Below, one piece after another: positions 25,227 through 32,880 of a DNA stretch of 32,880 bases. The translations under genes were made by a program, and so were the position numbers. How positions within the stretch are numbered: position 1 is the first letter of the stretch; every line of letters begins with the position of its first letter. This DNA is from Brevundimonas vancanneytii (GTDB lineage: Bacteria; Pseudomonadota; Alphaproteobacteria; Caulobacterales; Caulobacteraceae), in assembly GCA_945874855.1 (NCBI GenBank), contig CAMCIP010000002.1:1-32880 (forward strand). Reading direction: 5' to 3'. Under the pieces are notes generated by a model. The model was not told the DNA's origin. It did not search any database and saw only the letters and a list, made by a program, of their open reading frames with translations.

Positions 25227-27512
25227 ATGGCCGACGCCGACATGGCCTTTGCGGCGGCCGCGGGCGCGGCGGGACTGGCGCTGGCCGTGGGCGCCTGGTC
25301 CTGGCGCTTCGCGGCGCGGACCCGCGCCGCCCTGACCGCCACCGAGGCCCGCGCCGACGAGGACCGCCGCCTGCGCCGGGTGCGCGAGGCCGCCCTGCTC
25401 ACCGGCGCCGAGGTGCGGCTGGGCCCCCTCGGTGGCGATGTGCCGGTGGAGGTGTTCGGCTCGGCCGCCAGTCTGTCCGATCTGGCCGGAGCCGACGGCG
25501 CTCTGGACGCAGAGGGTCTGCTGACCCGGTTGCGGGTCGAACTGGCCGGCCCGCTCGCGGAGCTGGAGGCCGGGGGCCGACCGTTCGACGCGCGGGTGGA
25601 GATCGCCGGCCGGTCCTGGCAGGTTCTGGGGCGCGCCGAGGCGGGAGAGGCCTGGCTGTCGCTGGCCGAGGCCTCCGCCGGGCGTCCGGTCGAGGCGGCG
25701 GCCGGCTTTGTGGCTGAAGCCTCGCCCGTGCCGACCTGGGCGATGGACGGCGCCGGGCGTCTGGTCTGGGCCAACCGGGCCTGGCTGGAGGTGGTCAAGG
25801 CCGTGGACCTGGCCGACGCCACGGCGCGCGACCTCAGTTTCGATCGCGGGGCCGACGCCCTGGCGGCCGAGGCGGCGCGGCTGGGCACGCGTCAGGAAGG
25901 CTTCCGCTGGACCGCCGCCGACGGCCGTCGCCGGGCCTGGCGCATCGTGGCCGAGCCGACGCCGGGCGGGGCGGCCACTGTCTACGCCCTCGACGCCACA
26001 GAGGCCGAGGAGACGCGCGATACCCTGCGCCGCCACGTCGAGGCCCATGACGAGACGCTGAACCACCTGGCCGACGCGGTGGCCATCTTCGGCCCCTCAC
26101 GGCGGCTGGCCTTCCACAACGTCGCCTTCCAGCAGCTGTTCGCCCTGGACGCCGCCTGGCTGGATGAGCGGCCCAGCCACGCCGAACTGCTGGACCGGCT
26201 GCGCCAGCGCCGGCTGCTGCCCGAGGTGATCGACTATGCGGCCTGGAAGGGCCGCGAGCTCGACTTCTACGGCGCGGCCGAAGCCAGCCCCGACGACAGC
26301 TGGTCCCTGCCCGACGGGCGCACCCTGCGGGTCGTGCGCCAGCCCCACCCGCTGGGCGGGCTGCTGCTCCTGTTCACCGACATCACCGACGAACTGCAGC
26401 TGCGCAGCCGGTTCAATGCCCAGATCCAGGTCCAGACGGCGACCCTGGACAAGCTGAACGACGCCGTGGCTGTGTTCGGCTCCGACGGGCGCATGCGGCT
26501 GCACAATGAGGCGTTCGAGACCTTCTGGGGCCTGACCGCCGAGCGCCTGGCCGCGGCCGGGGATTTCGACGCCGTGGCCGAGCTGTGCCGCGGCGTCCTG
26601 CCCGACGCCGGTCTGTGGCCGGGGCTGAAGGCGCGCATTGCCGACCCCGACCCCGAGAGCCGCGTGGCCGTGTCGGGCGAGGGGGCGACGGCGGACGGGC
26701 GCATCGCCGCCTGGCAGACGCGGCCGCTGCCGGACGGGGCGACGCTTGTGGCCTTTTCCGACATCACCGCCCGGCGCGGCCTCGAGCGGGCCCTGCAGGA
26801 GCGGGAGGCGGCGTTGGAGGCCGGTCAGGCGCTGAAGCGCGAGTTCGTCGGCAATGTCTCCTATGAGCTGCGCACGCCCCTGACCACCATCGTGGGCTAT
26901 TCCGAACTTCTGGAGGCGGCCGGCGACCTGCCCGAGCGCAGCCGCCAGCACGCGGGGGCCATCCGGGTGGCGGCCCGGCAGCTGGCCCGCTCGATCGACG
27001 ATGTGCTGGACATGGCCCAGATCGACGCCGGGGAGATGGAGCTGTCGCGGGCCGAGGTGCCCCTGGCCCCCCTGCTGCGCGACGCCGCCGAACGGGTGCG
27101 GGCGCGGGTCGAGGGCCGGGGCGCGGCGCTGGAGGTGCGGGTCGACGCGGCGGCGGGAACCCTGTGGGCCGACGCGCGCCGCCTGTCCCAGGCCGTGGAC
27201 CATCTGCTGGACACCGCCGCCCGCGCCGTGACCGACGGCGGGCGGGTGACGCTGGAGGTCGAGACCGGCCCGACCGAGGCCCGCATCCGCGTGTCCGACA
27301 CCGGGCGCGGCATTCCCTATCACCTGCAGGCCCACGTCTTCGACCGCTTCGTGCGGCGCGAGCGGGGCGGTCCGGGCGTCGGCCTGGCCCTGGTCAAGGC
27401 CCTGGTCGAGCTGCATGACGGCTGGGCCGAGGTCGAGAGCGAGCCCGGCAACGGCACGACCTTCATCCTGCATCTGCCGCGGGAGGCGGCAGGCCTGGGG
27501 CTCAGGGCTTAG
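25227..27512 (+). CDS. divL: Cell-cycle regulator DivL (tyrosine-box histidine-kinase homologue)
   Basis: A 761-residue membrane protein. In Caulobacter, DivL controls the CckA-CtrA pathway in response to DivK. After one N-terminal membrane segment (residues 8-25) come PAS-like domains at about 160-260, 275-395 and 405-515. The dimerisation helix reads FVGNVSYELRTPLTTIVGYS: the phospho-acceptor His is Tyr546, as with Tyr550 of the 769-residue Caulobacter DivL. The ATPase domain keeps G boxes SDTGRGIPYH (about 688-697) and GGPGVGLALVK, but the N box reads AVDHLLDTAARAV with Thr663 in place of the ATP/Mg-binding Asn. It therefore looks like a pseudokinase. The inverted GGCAGTA element lies upstream, and its stop codon is inside element F. 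Confidence 0.9.
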   Translation: MADADMAFAAAAGAAGLALAVGAWSWRFAARTRAALTATEARADEDRRLRRVREAALLTGAEVRLGPLGGDVPVEVFGSAASLSDLAGADGALDAEGLLTRLRVELAGPLAELEAGGRPFDARVEIAGRSWQVLGRAEAGEAWLSLAEASAGRPVEAAAGFVAEASPVPTWAMDGAGRLVWANRAWLEVVKAVDLADATARDLSFDRGADALAAEAARLGTRQEGFRWTAADGRRRAWRIVAEPTPGGAATVYALDATEAEETRDTLRRHVEAHDETLNHLADAVAIFGPSRRLAFHNVAFQQLFALDAAWLDERPSHAELLDRLRQRRLLPEVIDYAAWKGRELDFYGAAEASPDDSWSLPDGRTLRVVRQPHPLGGLLLLFTDITDELQLRSRFNAQIQVQTATLDKLNDAVAVFGSDGRMRLHNEAFETFWGLTAERLAAAGDFDAVAELCRGVLPDAGLWPGLKARIADPDPESRVAVSGEGATADGRIAAWQTRPLPDGATLVAFSDITARRGLERALQEREAALEAGQALKREFVGNVSYELRTPLTTIVGYSELLEAAGDLPERSRQHAGAIRVAARQLARSIDDVLDMAQIDAGEMELSRAEVPLAPLLRDAAERVRARVEGRGAALEVRVDAAAGTLWADARRLSQAVDHLLDTAARAVTDGGRVTLEVETGPTEARIRVSDTGRGIPYHLQAHVFDRFVRRERGGPGVGLALVKALVELHDGWAEVESEPGNGTTFILHLPREAAGLGLRA

Positions 27513-27679
27513 GGGCCAGGGGAGTCAGAGCTTCTGGTGGTTCGAAAAGGATCGTGTTGCTCTGTGCAAGTTTCGGCCCAGCCCATGGCCCATTTGCCAG
27601 GGGAGCAGGTCTTGATGCCCCTCCATTTTTCCCTCCCTGGCCCCTAACCCCCAAGCCCCTAGCCCCTAGCCCCAGGCCT
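27491..27679. repeat. Nested inverted repeat after divL (element F)
   Basis: An outer perfect 12-bp pair, AGGCCTGGGGCT (27491-27502) / AGCCCCAGGCCT (27668-27679), encloses an inner perfect 13-bp pair, TTAGGGGCCAGGG (27509-27521) / CCCTGGCCCCTAA (27635-27647). The right side also has tandem CCCCTAG words (27656-27669). The ~110-bp centre is less GC-rich than its surroundings and non-coding. The left arm overlaps the last codons and the TAG stop of divL, and the right arm ends 28 bp before the HAD gene. It fills nearly the whole 195-bp divL-HAD spacer. Confidence 0.8.
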
Positions 27680-27707
27680 CGCGCCCCAAGCCCTGTCTCC
27701 GGATCTC

Positions 27708-28559
27708 ATGACCTCCCTCAAGACCGCCCTGATCTATGACTTCGACGGCACCCTGGCGCGGGGGAATATGCAGGAGGTGACCTTCATCCCCTCCGTCGGC
27801 ATGGACGCGGGCGAGTTCTGGGCCGAGGCAGACCGGCTGACGCGCGCGGCCGACGGCGACAACATCCTGATGTATATGCAGCTGATGCTGGCGCGGGCGC
27901 GCGAGAACGGCGCCCCGATCACCCGGGCCGCGCTGCGCGGGCATGGTCATGACGTGAAGCTGTTCGACGGGCTGAAGACCGACCTGACCGGCCCGGGCTG
28001 GTTCGACCGGATCAACGCTTTCGGGGCCCAGTACGGGCTGGAGATCGAGCACTATATCGTCTCCGCCGGTCTGGAGGAGATGATCGAGGGCTGTCCGATC
28101 CGCGACGCCTTCCGCCACGTCTTCGCCAGCCATTTCGTCTATGACGCCGACGGCGTGGCCATCTGGCCGGCGGTGGGGGTGAACTACACCACCAAGACCC
28201 AGTATCTGTTCCGCATCAACAAGGGCGTGCTGAACCACTATGAGCACGAGCGGATCAACCGCTTCATGCCGGACGACGCCCGGCCGGTGCCGTTCGACCG
28301 GATGATCTTCCTCGGCGACGGCGACACCGACGTGCCCACGATGAAGATGATGCACACCAAGGGCGGCTATTCGATCGCCGTCTATGATCCGCGCAACAGC
28401 GATCGGGACCAGGAGAAAATCTACTCCCTGATCAGCGAGGACCGGGTCAATTTCGTCGCCGCCGCCGACTATCGCGAGGGCGCGGCTCTGGACCTGATCG
28501 TCAAGGGCCTGATCGGCCGCATCGCCATCACCTCGGGGACCATGCCGGTCGCCGACTGA
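27708..28559 (+). CDS. HAD family hydrolase
   Basis: A 283-residue haloacid-dehalogenase-type phosphatase. Motif I is YDFDGTL (Asp11 nucleophile, Asp13 acid/base) and motif IV is FLGDGDTDVPTM; motif II is IVSAGLEEM, and a Lys in the VNYTTKTQYLF segment may be motif III. A helical cap lies between motif I and about residue 95 (GMDAGEFWAEADRLTRAADG and following). There is no signal peptide, so the protein is cytoplasmic. The layout resembles phosphoserine-phosphatase-like members, but the substrate cannot be read from sequence. It follows divL in the same direction after the repeat element and is followed by the oppositely oriented tRNA-Arg. No functional link to divL is evident beyond position. 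Confidence 0.88.
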   Translation: MTSLKTALIYDFDGTLARGNMQEVTFIPSVGMDAGEFWAEADRLTRAADGDNILMYMQLMLARARENGAPITRAALRGHGHDVKLFDGLKTDLTGPGWFDRINAFGAQYGLEIEHYIVSAGLEEMIEGCPIRDAFRHVFASHFVYDADGVAIWPAVGVNYTTKTQYLFRINKGVLNHYEHERINRFMPDDARPVPFDRMIFLGDGDTDVPTMKMMHTKGGYSIAVYDPRNSDRDQEKIYSLISEDRVNFVAAADYREGAALDLIVKGLIGRIAITSGTMPVAD

Positions 28560-28571
28560 TGCGGGGAGGAA

Positions 28572-28648
28572 TGGCGCGCCCGGAACGATTCGAACGTCCG
28601 ACCCTCAGATTCGTAGTCTGATGCTCTATCCAGCTGAGCTACGGGCGC
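28572..28648 (-). tRNA. tRNA-Arg (anticodon ACG)
   Basis: A 77-nt tRNA read on the minus strand with an encoded CCA end. The acceptor stem is GCGCCCG / CGGGCGC with discriminator G, the D-arm contains AGCTCAGCTGGATAGAGC, the anticodon stem is TCAGA/TCTGA around the loop CTACGAA (anticodon ACG), and the T-arm is GGACG-TTCGAAT-CGTTC. ACG tRNAs have the wobble A edited to inosine and read CGU, CGC and CGA. It sits between the HAD gene and the NTF2-like gene; no integrase lies next to it in the window. Confidence 0.97.
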
Positions 28649-28732
28649 GCACAGGCCTTTACGGCGAGGGCGGTCATCTAGCCGCTTGGGGCGGCGGGCG
28701 CAAGCGGGTCCGTCGACCGCCCCCTCGCGCGG

Positions 28733-29278
28733 TCAGTCGGCGGCCCAGTCGGTCGGCATGGGGCGGTCGGGGCCCTCGCCGGCCCAGGTCACCGAGGTGA
28801 TCCACCAGCGGCGGCCGTCGTTGAACAGGGTCACCGAATTGACCCCGCGCTGGGTCACCGGCCCGCCATCGGTCGCAGCGGTCTCATAGGCGGTCAGGAC
28901 CTGGGTCAGGGGTCCCCAGGTCTGGGCCCGGCGGCCGACCTCGCGCTCGAAGAAGGGGTTCTCCATGAAATAGGCGCCGGAGTTGCGCACATAGGCCTCG
29001 ACGTCGCCGACCCGCAGGCGCGAGAGGCCGTCGCGGGCCGGGCCGGATCCGCCCATGATGGCGCCGGGCAGGAAGAGGCCGCGGAACCGGTCCCAATCGC
29101 GCGGGCCGGCCGGGCCGGAGATGACGTCGTAGAGGGCGGCCAGGATGCCGTCGAGGCTCTCGACATCGGCGGGGTCCGGCACCGGCGCCGGCGCGGCGGC
29201 GGTGGCCGCCTCCTGGGCCAGGACGACCGTCGGCGCGGCGGTCAGCAGCAGCAGGGACAGGGCGATCGGACGCAGCAT
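28733..29278 (-). CDS. Secreted NTF2/SnoaL-like protein
   Basis: A 181-residue exported protein with a signal peptide (MLRPIALSLLLLTAAPTVVLA-QE) and an Ala/Pro linker. The remaining ~145 residues have the features of an NTF2-like cone fold: an opening helix (ESLDGILAALYDVISGPAGP, RDWDRFRGLFLPGA), the central YVRNSGAYFMENPFFEREVG and a final strand RRWWITSVTWAGEG. Such folds bind small molecules or act as enzymes, but no catalytic set can be identified. The start at 29278 has a GGAG ribosome-binding site about 9 nt upstream. It is divergent from the gamma-glutamyltransferase gene (155 bp apart). Confidence 0.8.
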   Translation of the reverse strand: MLRPIALSLLLLTAAPTVVLAQEAATAAAPAPVPDPADVESLDGILAALYDVISGPAGPRDWDRFRGLFLPGAIMGGSGPARDGLSRLRVGDVEAYVRNSGAYFMENPFFEREVGRRAQTWGPLTQVLTAYETAATDGGPVTQRGVNSVTLFNDGRRWWITSVTWAGEGPDRPMPTDWAAD

Positions 29279-29433
29279 GTGGGGGCTCCGGAAGGGTGTG
29301 GCCGCATAGAGCCATGACCGGCGGGGCTGGCGCAACCGTCGGCATCGTCCGGATCGAGCGGGGGCTGATCCCCGCGCCTGTCGGAAGCGCGCGGCGGTTC
29401 CGTCGGAAACGATCATGCTCTAGGTCTGGGAAG

Positions 29434-31170
29434 ATGAGAACGCTGCCCCGCCGCTCCCTGATCGCCCTGGTCTCGACCGCGGCCCTGATCCTGACCGCCT
29501 GCGGGGCGGCCCGGGCCCCGGCCCCCGCCCCGGCCGTCGAGGTCCCGCCACCGGCGCGGGGGCCGTTCGTTTCGGCCGCCAATCCGCTGGCCGTCGAGGC
29601 GGGGATGAAGGTCCTGCGCGAGGGCGGCTCTGCGGTGGACGCGGCGGTGGCGGTGCAGGCGGTGCTGGGTCTGGTCGAGCCGCAATCGTCGGGCCTGGGC
29701 GGCGGCGCCTTCCTGATGCATTTCGACGCCGGGACGGGCGAGATCACCAGTTTCGACGGGCGGGAGACCGCCCCGGCCGCGGCGGGTCCGGAGCTGTTCT
29801 TCGAGGACGGGCGGCCGCTGGGGTATCGTGACGCCGTGCTGTCGGGCCGGTCGACCGGCGTGCCCGGGGCCGTGGCCATGCTGGGCATGGCCCATGAGAA
29901 GCACGGGCGGCTGGCCTGGAGCGGGCTGTTCGGCGATGCGGAGCGGCTGGCGCGCGAGGGCTTCATCGTCTCGCCGCGGCTGGGCGGCTTCATCGCAGCG
30001 CGGTCGGGACAGGCGCGCACGCCCTGGGCTGACGCCTGGTTCACCGGGCCCGACGGCGAGCGGGTGGAGACCGGCGACCGGCTGACCAACCCCGCCTATG
30101 CGCAGACGGTGGCGGAGCTGGCGCGCGGCGGGCCGGGCGCGCTCTATACCGGCCGGATCGCGACCGAGATCCTGGCCGCCACCTCCGCCGAGCCGCGGCC
30201 GGGGGCGCTGACGGCGGCGGATCTGGCGGCCTATCGTCCGATCGAGCGGGGGGCCCTGTGTCGGCCCTATCGGGTCTATGTCGTCTGTGTGCCGCCTCCG
30301 CCCTCGTCCGGCGTGGCCGTGCTGCAGTTCCTCGGCATGGCCGAGACCGTGCCCGCCATTCTGGAGGGAGCGGACAGTGTCGACGCCTGGGTGGCCTTGG
30401 CCCAGCTGCAGCGGGTCATGTATGCGGACCGGGACCGTTATGTCGGCGACCCGGCCTTCACCGGCGTGCCGGTGCAGGGGATGCTGGACCCCGACTATAT
30501 GGCGGCGCGAGCCACCCTGGCGCTGGGGTTGACCGGCGCCGCCGAGGCGGGGCGCCCGCCCGGCGGCGTCATTCGCGGCGGGGACGCGACGCAGGAGCCC
30601 TCGGGCACCTCCCATTTCGTGGTCGTCGATGCCGCCGGCGACGTGGTCAGCATGACCACCACGGTCGAGAGCGTGTTCGGCTCGGGCCGGATGGCGGCGG
30701 GCTTCTTCCTGAACAACCAGCTGACCGACTTCTCCTTCACCCCGACGCGGCCGGACGGGGCGCCGGCGGCCAATGCGGCGGCGGGCGGCAAGCGCCCGCG
30801 GTCGTCGATGTCGCCCGTCATCGTGCTGGACCGCGAGGGGCGGTTCGTGGCGGCCCTGGGCTCGCCGGGCGGGACGTCGATCCTGGCCTATAACGTCAAG
30901 GCGCTGGTGGCGGTGCTGGACTGGGGCCTGCCGATGCAGAGCGCCTTCGACCTGCCCAATCTGGTCGCGCGGGGCGACGGTTTCGGCGCGGACGCCGAGC
31001 GGTTCTCGCCCGGCCTGCGCGCGGCCCTGGGCGAGCGCGGGATCACGATCCGGCCCAACACAAGCGAGAACTCCGGCCTGCACGGCGGGATGTGGCGGCG
31101 TGACCGGACCGGGGTCTGGGGCTGGGACGGGGGCGCCGACGACCGGCGCGAGGGCGTGGTGGCCTGGTGA
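29434..31170 (+). CDS. ggt: Gamma-glutamyltransferase (lipoprotein)
   Basis: A 578-residue Ntn-hydrolase that breaks or transfers the gamma-glutamyl bond of glutathione and related compounds in the periplasm. It is made as one chain and cleaves itself before the catalytic Thr392 (EPSGTSHFVVVDAAGDVVSM). Other hallmarks are NPLAVEAGMKVLREGGSAVD with PQSSGLGGGAFLMHF, TTTVESVFGSG (substrate Ser/Thr) and the oxyanion-region MSPVIVLDREGRFV. The N-terminus, RRSLIALVSTAALILTACG, ends in a lipobox (LTAC), so it is predicted to be a lipoprotein. Length matches E. coli Ggt (580). The start is the ATG at 29434, with a weak GGGAAG site directly before it. Confidence 0.94.
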   Translation: MRTLPRRSLIALVSTAALILTACGAARAPAPAPAVEVPPPARGPFVSAANPLAVEAGMKVLREGGSAVDAAVAVQAVLGLVEPQSSGLGGGAFLMHFDAGTGEITSFDGRETAPAAAGPELFFEDGRPLGYRDAVLSGRSTGVPGAVAMLGMAHEKHGRLAWSGLFGDAERLAREGFIVSPRLGGFIAARSGQARTPWADAWFTGPDGERVETGDRLTNPAYAQTVAELARGGPGALYTGRIATEILAATSAEPRPGALTAADLAAYRPIERGALCRPYRVYVVCVPPPPSSGVAVLQFLGMAETVPAILEGADSVDAWVALAQLQRVMYADRDRYVGDPAFTGVPVQGMLDPDYMAARATLALGLTGAAEAGRPPGGVIRGGDATQEPSGTSHFVVVDAAGDVVSMTTTVESVFGSGRMAAGFFLNNQLTDFSFTPTRPDGAPAANAAAGGKRPRSSMSPVIVLDREGRFVAALGSPGGTSILAYNVKALVAVLDWGLPMQSAFDLPNLVARGDGFGADAERFSPGLRAALGERGITIRPNTSENSGLHGGMWRRDRTGVWGWDGGADDRREGVVAW

Positions 31171-31186
31171 CGGAGAGGCCCGGTCC

Positions 31187-32200
31187 CTACTCCGGCTTGA
31201 TCGACAGCTGGAAGGCGAACATGCCCTCATCCACGTCGTCGTCGATGCCTTCGCCGACGCGAAGGCCCTTCACCTCGACCTCGCGATAGACCAGGCCGAT
31301 CGATCCCTGCAGCGCCCCGCGGCGCATGGCCAGGCCGATGGAGGCGTCGCCGATGAAGGCTCCGGAGTCATGACTGTAGCCCGAACGGGCAAAGTTGCCA
31401 TCGCGGTTGCGGGCGAAATTATAGCCCACGGCGCGACCGGACCCGGCGGCATAGAGATACCAGCGCGGCCGGTCGCCGAAGGCGTCCTGGCCCTCGGGGA
31501 GCAGCCGTTCCAGGCCGCTGCCGATCCGCAGGGTGGCCCCGGCCTCGGCCGAACCTCCGCTCGAGCCGATGCCGATCCCCGCGTGAGGGGTGAGGGACAC
31601 CTCCAGGCCGGAGGCGGTGCGGGCGATGGCGGTGGGCCAGCCCCGCGAATAGGTCAGGTCATAGGCCTGGTCGTCCAGGGCCAGGGCCGCGCCTGCCCCG
31701 GGCGGGAAGGGGGCCCCGTCGAGGCTGCGCAGGCGGCCGGAGCGGGTCAGGCGGTAGCGGTCGGTGTGGCCCTCACCCTCGCGCCAGACGTCCTGCTGAA
31801 CGGCCACCCAGGGCGAACCGGCCGCATCGGCCCGGACGAGGGGCGCCGCCGCGGGGGGGCCGAAGGCGACTTCGGTCGTCGAGGCCAGGCCCGGCAAGGT
31901 GTTGAGCCGGGCGGTGACGTCGGACGGTCCCGCGTCCGGCCGCCAGGTCTGCGGGGCCTGATCGGCGCGAACATAGGGCGCCGGGGCCGGGGCGCTGAAT
32001 GCTGCGTCAGGACCGGTGGCGACGCCGGGAAGGGCATTGAGGCGGGCGGTCACGTCGGAGGGTTCGGGGTCCGACGGCCAGGCCTGCGGCCCCTGGAGGC
32101 TGACGGCGGCGGTCTGGGCCGAACAGACGGACGCCAGGGCCACGACGGCCGCGGCCGGCAGTGCCGGGGCGGTCCAGGACATGGTCTTGATCCAACCCAT
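31187..32200 (-). CDS. Exported beta-rich protein, possibly LpxR-like outer membrane protein
   Basis: A 337-residue protein with a hydrophobic signal (MGWIKTMSWTAPALPAAAVV ALASVCSAQ). Residues 36-125 are a perfectly in-register duplication of 45 residues. The C-terminal ~200 residues have alternating, aromatic-rich strands (DRPRWYLYAAGSGRAVGYNF, GALQGSIGLVYREVEVKGLR, EGMFAFQLSIKPE) that fit a beta-barrel. The pattern YLYAAGSGRAVGYN..GDASIGLAMRRGALQGSIGLV resembles LpxR-type lipid A-modifying proteins, but I cannot see the catalytic set, so this stays tentative. The start at 32200 has GAGGGGA 9 nt upstream; a TTG seven codons earlier is less likely. Confidence 0.7.
   Translation of the reverse strand: MGWIKTMSWTAPALPAAAVVALASVCSAQTAAVSLQGPQAWPSDPEPSDVTARLNALPGVATGPDAAFSAPAPAPYVRADQAPQTWRPDAGPSDVTARLNTLPGLASTTEVAFGPPAAAPLVRADAAGSPWVAVQQDVWREGEGHTDRYRLTRSGRLRSLDGAPFPPGAGAALALDDQAYDLTYSRGWPTAIARTASGLEVSLTPHAGIGIGSSGGSAEAGATLRIGSGLERLLPEGQDAFGDRPRWYLYAAGSGRAVGYNFARNRDGNFARSGYSHDSGAFIGDASIGLAMRRGALQGSIGLVYREVEVKGLRVGEGIDDDVDEGMFAFQLSIKPE
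31826..32095 (-). repeat. In-frame tandem duplication of 135 bp in the exported protein gene
   Basis: Residues 36-80 (31961-32095) and 81-125 (31826-31960) of the exported protein each have 45 residues and are 28/45 identical by eye. Both contain PSDVTARLN with LPG following, and end in VRAD. The divergence shows that the duplication is not recent. Confidence 0.85.
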
Positions 32201-32300
32201 CAACGGTCCCCTCACCGTCAATCTGCGAACCCGGTCAGGCCGCGACAGTGTGCCTCAAACCGCCCCGTCCTGCCAACTGGCGATTTGGGGATCGGAAGCC

Positions 32301-32342
32301 CGGACCGGGAACGGCCGGGTGTGCCCCCGGGTTCCCGGTCCG
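32301..32342. terminator. Long hairpin downstream of nrdA
   Basis: CGGACCGGGAAC (32301-32312) and its exact complement GTTCCCGGTCCG (32331-32342) enclose 18 bp that contain the further short pair CCGGG/CCCGG, so the stem can extend. It lies 10 bp beyond the nrdA stop (read leftward) and in the 152-bp spacer before the exported-protein gene. No T-run follows on the nrdA side, so any termination role would need another factor. Confidence 0.55.
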
Positions 32343-32352
32343 CGCCCGTGGC

Positions 32353-32880
32353 TCACTGGCAGGCCAGGCACTCATCGTAGTCGGTCCGGGCGGCGGCGAA
32401 CAGGTCGGGCTGGTTGGGGTCGACCTCGACCTCGGCCTTTTCCTCCGCGCCGGCGAAGGCGGCCCGCTGAACCGACTTGGAACGGAGATAATACAGGGAC
32501 TTGATCCCCCGTTCCCAGGCCGACCAGTGCAGCATGTGCAGGTCCCACTTGTTCACGTCGCCGGGGATGAACAGGTTGATCGACTGGGCCTGGCAGATCT
32601 CGGGCGCACGGTCGGCCGACAGCTCCACGATCCAGCGTTGATCCAGTTCGAAGGCGGTCTTGTAGACGCCCTTCTCGTCGTCCGAGAGGCAGTCCAGATG
32701 CTGGACCGAGCCCTCGTGCTCCAGGATCGAGGACCAGACGGCGTCAGTGTTCTGGCCCTTGGCCTCGAGCAGGGCCTCCAGATGCGGGTTCCGCACGGCG
32801 AAGGAGCCCGACAGGGTCTTGTGGGTATAGATGTTGGCCGGGATCGGCTCGATGCCCGCCGAGGTGCCGCCGCAGATGAT
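32353..32880 (-). CDS. nrdA: Ribonucleoside-diphosphate reductase alpha subunit, C-terminal part (runs off the window)
   Basis: This is the last 175 residues of a class I ribonucleotide reductase large subunit, which makes deoxyribonucleotides for DNA synthesis. The visible part begins IICGGTSAGIEPIPANIYTH (one of the active-site regions) and continues with KTLSGSFAVRNPHLEALLEA, the family segment ELSADRAPEICQAQSINLFI, then WDLHMLHWSAWERGIKSLYY. The C-terminal tail ends DYDECLACQ: two Cys in a CxxC arrangement that relays electrons from thioredoxin or glutaredoxin to the active site. The gene extends to the right beyond the window; nrdB is not visible here. Confidence 0.96.
   Translation of the reverse strand: MICGGTSAGIEPIPANIYTHKTLSGSFAVRNPHLEALLEAKGQNTDAVWSSILEHEGSVQHLDCLSDDEKGVYKTAFELDQRWIVELSADRAPEICQAQSINLFIPGDVNKWDLHMLHWSAWERGIKSLYYLRSKSVQRAAFAGAEEKAEVEVDPNQPDLFAAARTDYDECLACQ

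Noticed and set aside
28572..28648. tRNA-Arg as an attachment site of an integrated element
   Set aside because: No integrase and no second copy of the tRNA 3' end is seen nearby; the flanking genes are ordinary chromosomal ones.

Overview
This 32.9 kb, GC-rich window looks like chromosomal sequence from an alphaproteobacterium of the order Caulobacterales, most likely a Brevundimonas-like genome. The main pointer is divL (25227-27512), a cell-cycle regulator typical of this group, whose phospho-acceptor position is Tyr instead of His. UrcA, LytTR-membrane and Tat-exported proteins, and an Ala/Glu-tailed ribosomal protein S16, fit the same group. The assignment is inferred from gene content only. 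I see no prophage, plasmid, CRISPR array, toxin-antitoxin pair or intact insertion sequence.

Layout. 1-5.1 kb: start of mdh (partial), an EcsC-family gene, the translation and secretion block ffh-rpsP-rimM (minus strand), and a small UrcA protein closed by a strong terminator. 5.1-10.1 kb: an exported M3 metallopeptidase, murI, a nitrilase, and a secreted SRPBCC protein. 10.1-12.4 kb: a peroxide-defence module, ahpC-ahpD divergent from oxyR, with an OxyR-type half-site between them. 12.5-15.3 kb: two small exported proteins and a Tat-exported GH43 glycosidase. 15.3-21.2 kb: aconitase, divergent from the cytochrome c maturation genes ccmA-ccmB and ccmC-ccmD-dsbE, which are split by an oppositely oriented phnA-like gene. 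21.2-25.0 kb: a small unknown protein, a LytTR membrane regulator, a carotenoid-oxygenase-family enzyme, a DUF2141 protein and a minimal zincin. 25.2-28.6 kb: divL, a HAD hydrolase and tRNA-Arg(ACG). 28.7-32.9 kb: an NTF2-like protein, a gamma-glutamyltransferase lipoprotein, an exported protein with a 45-residue tandem duplication, and the 3' part of nrdA.

The most unusual material lies between the genes. Several spacers hold elements whose arms are inverted relative to one another and built of short repeated words: CCAAGG at 1.3 and 7.5 kb, CCAGGG/GATCAGG at 10.7 kb, AGGGCTTAGG at 22.4 kb, GGCAGTA at 25.1 kb, and AGGGGC at 27.5 kb. Three of them run into the TAG stop codon of a neighbouring gene. 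A second family, centred on GCGACCGCGTCGC, has four copies. Among the proteins, the notable deviations are an OxyR with only one cysteine (the resolving Cys is Phe) and a DivL that also lacks the ATP-domain N-box Asn.
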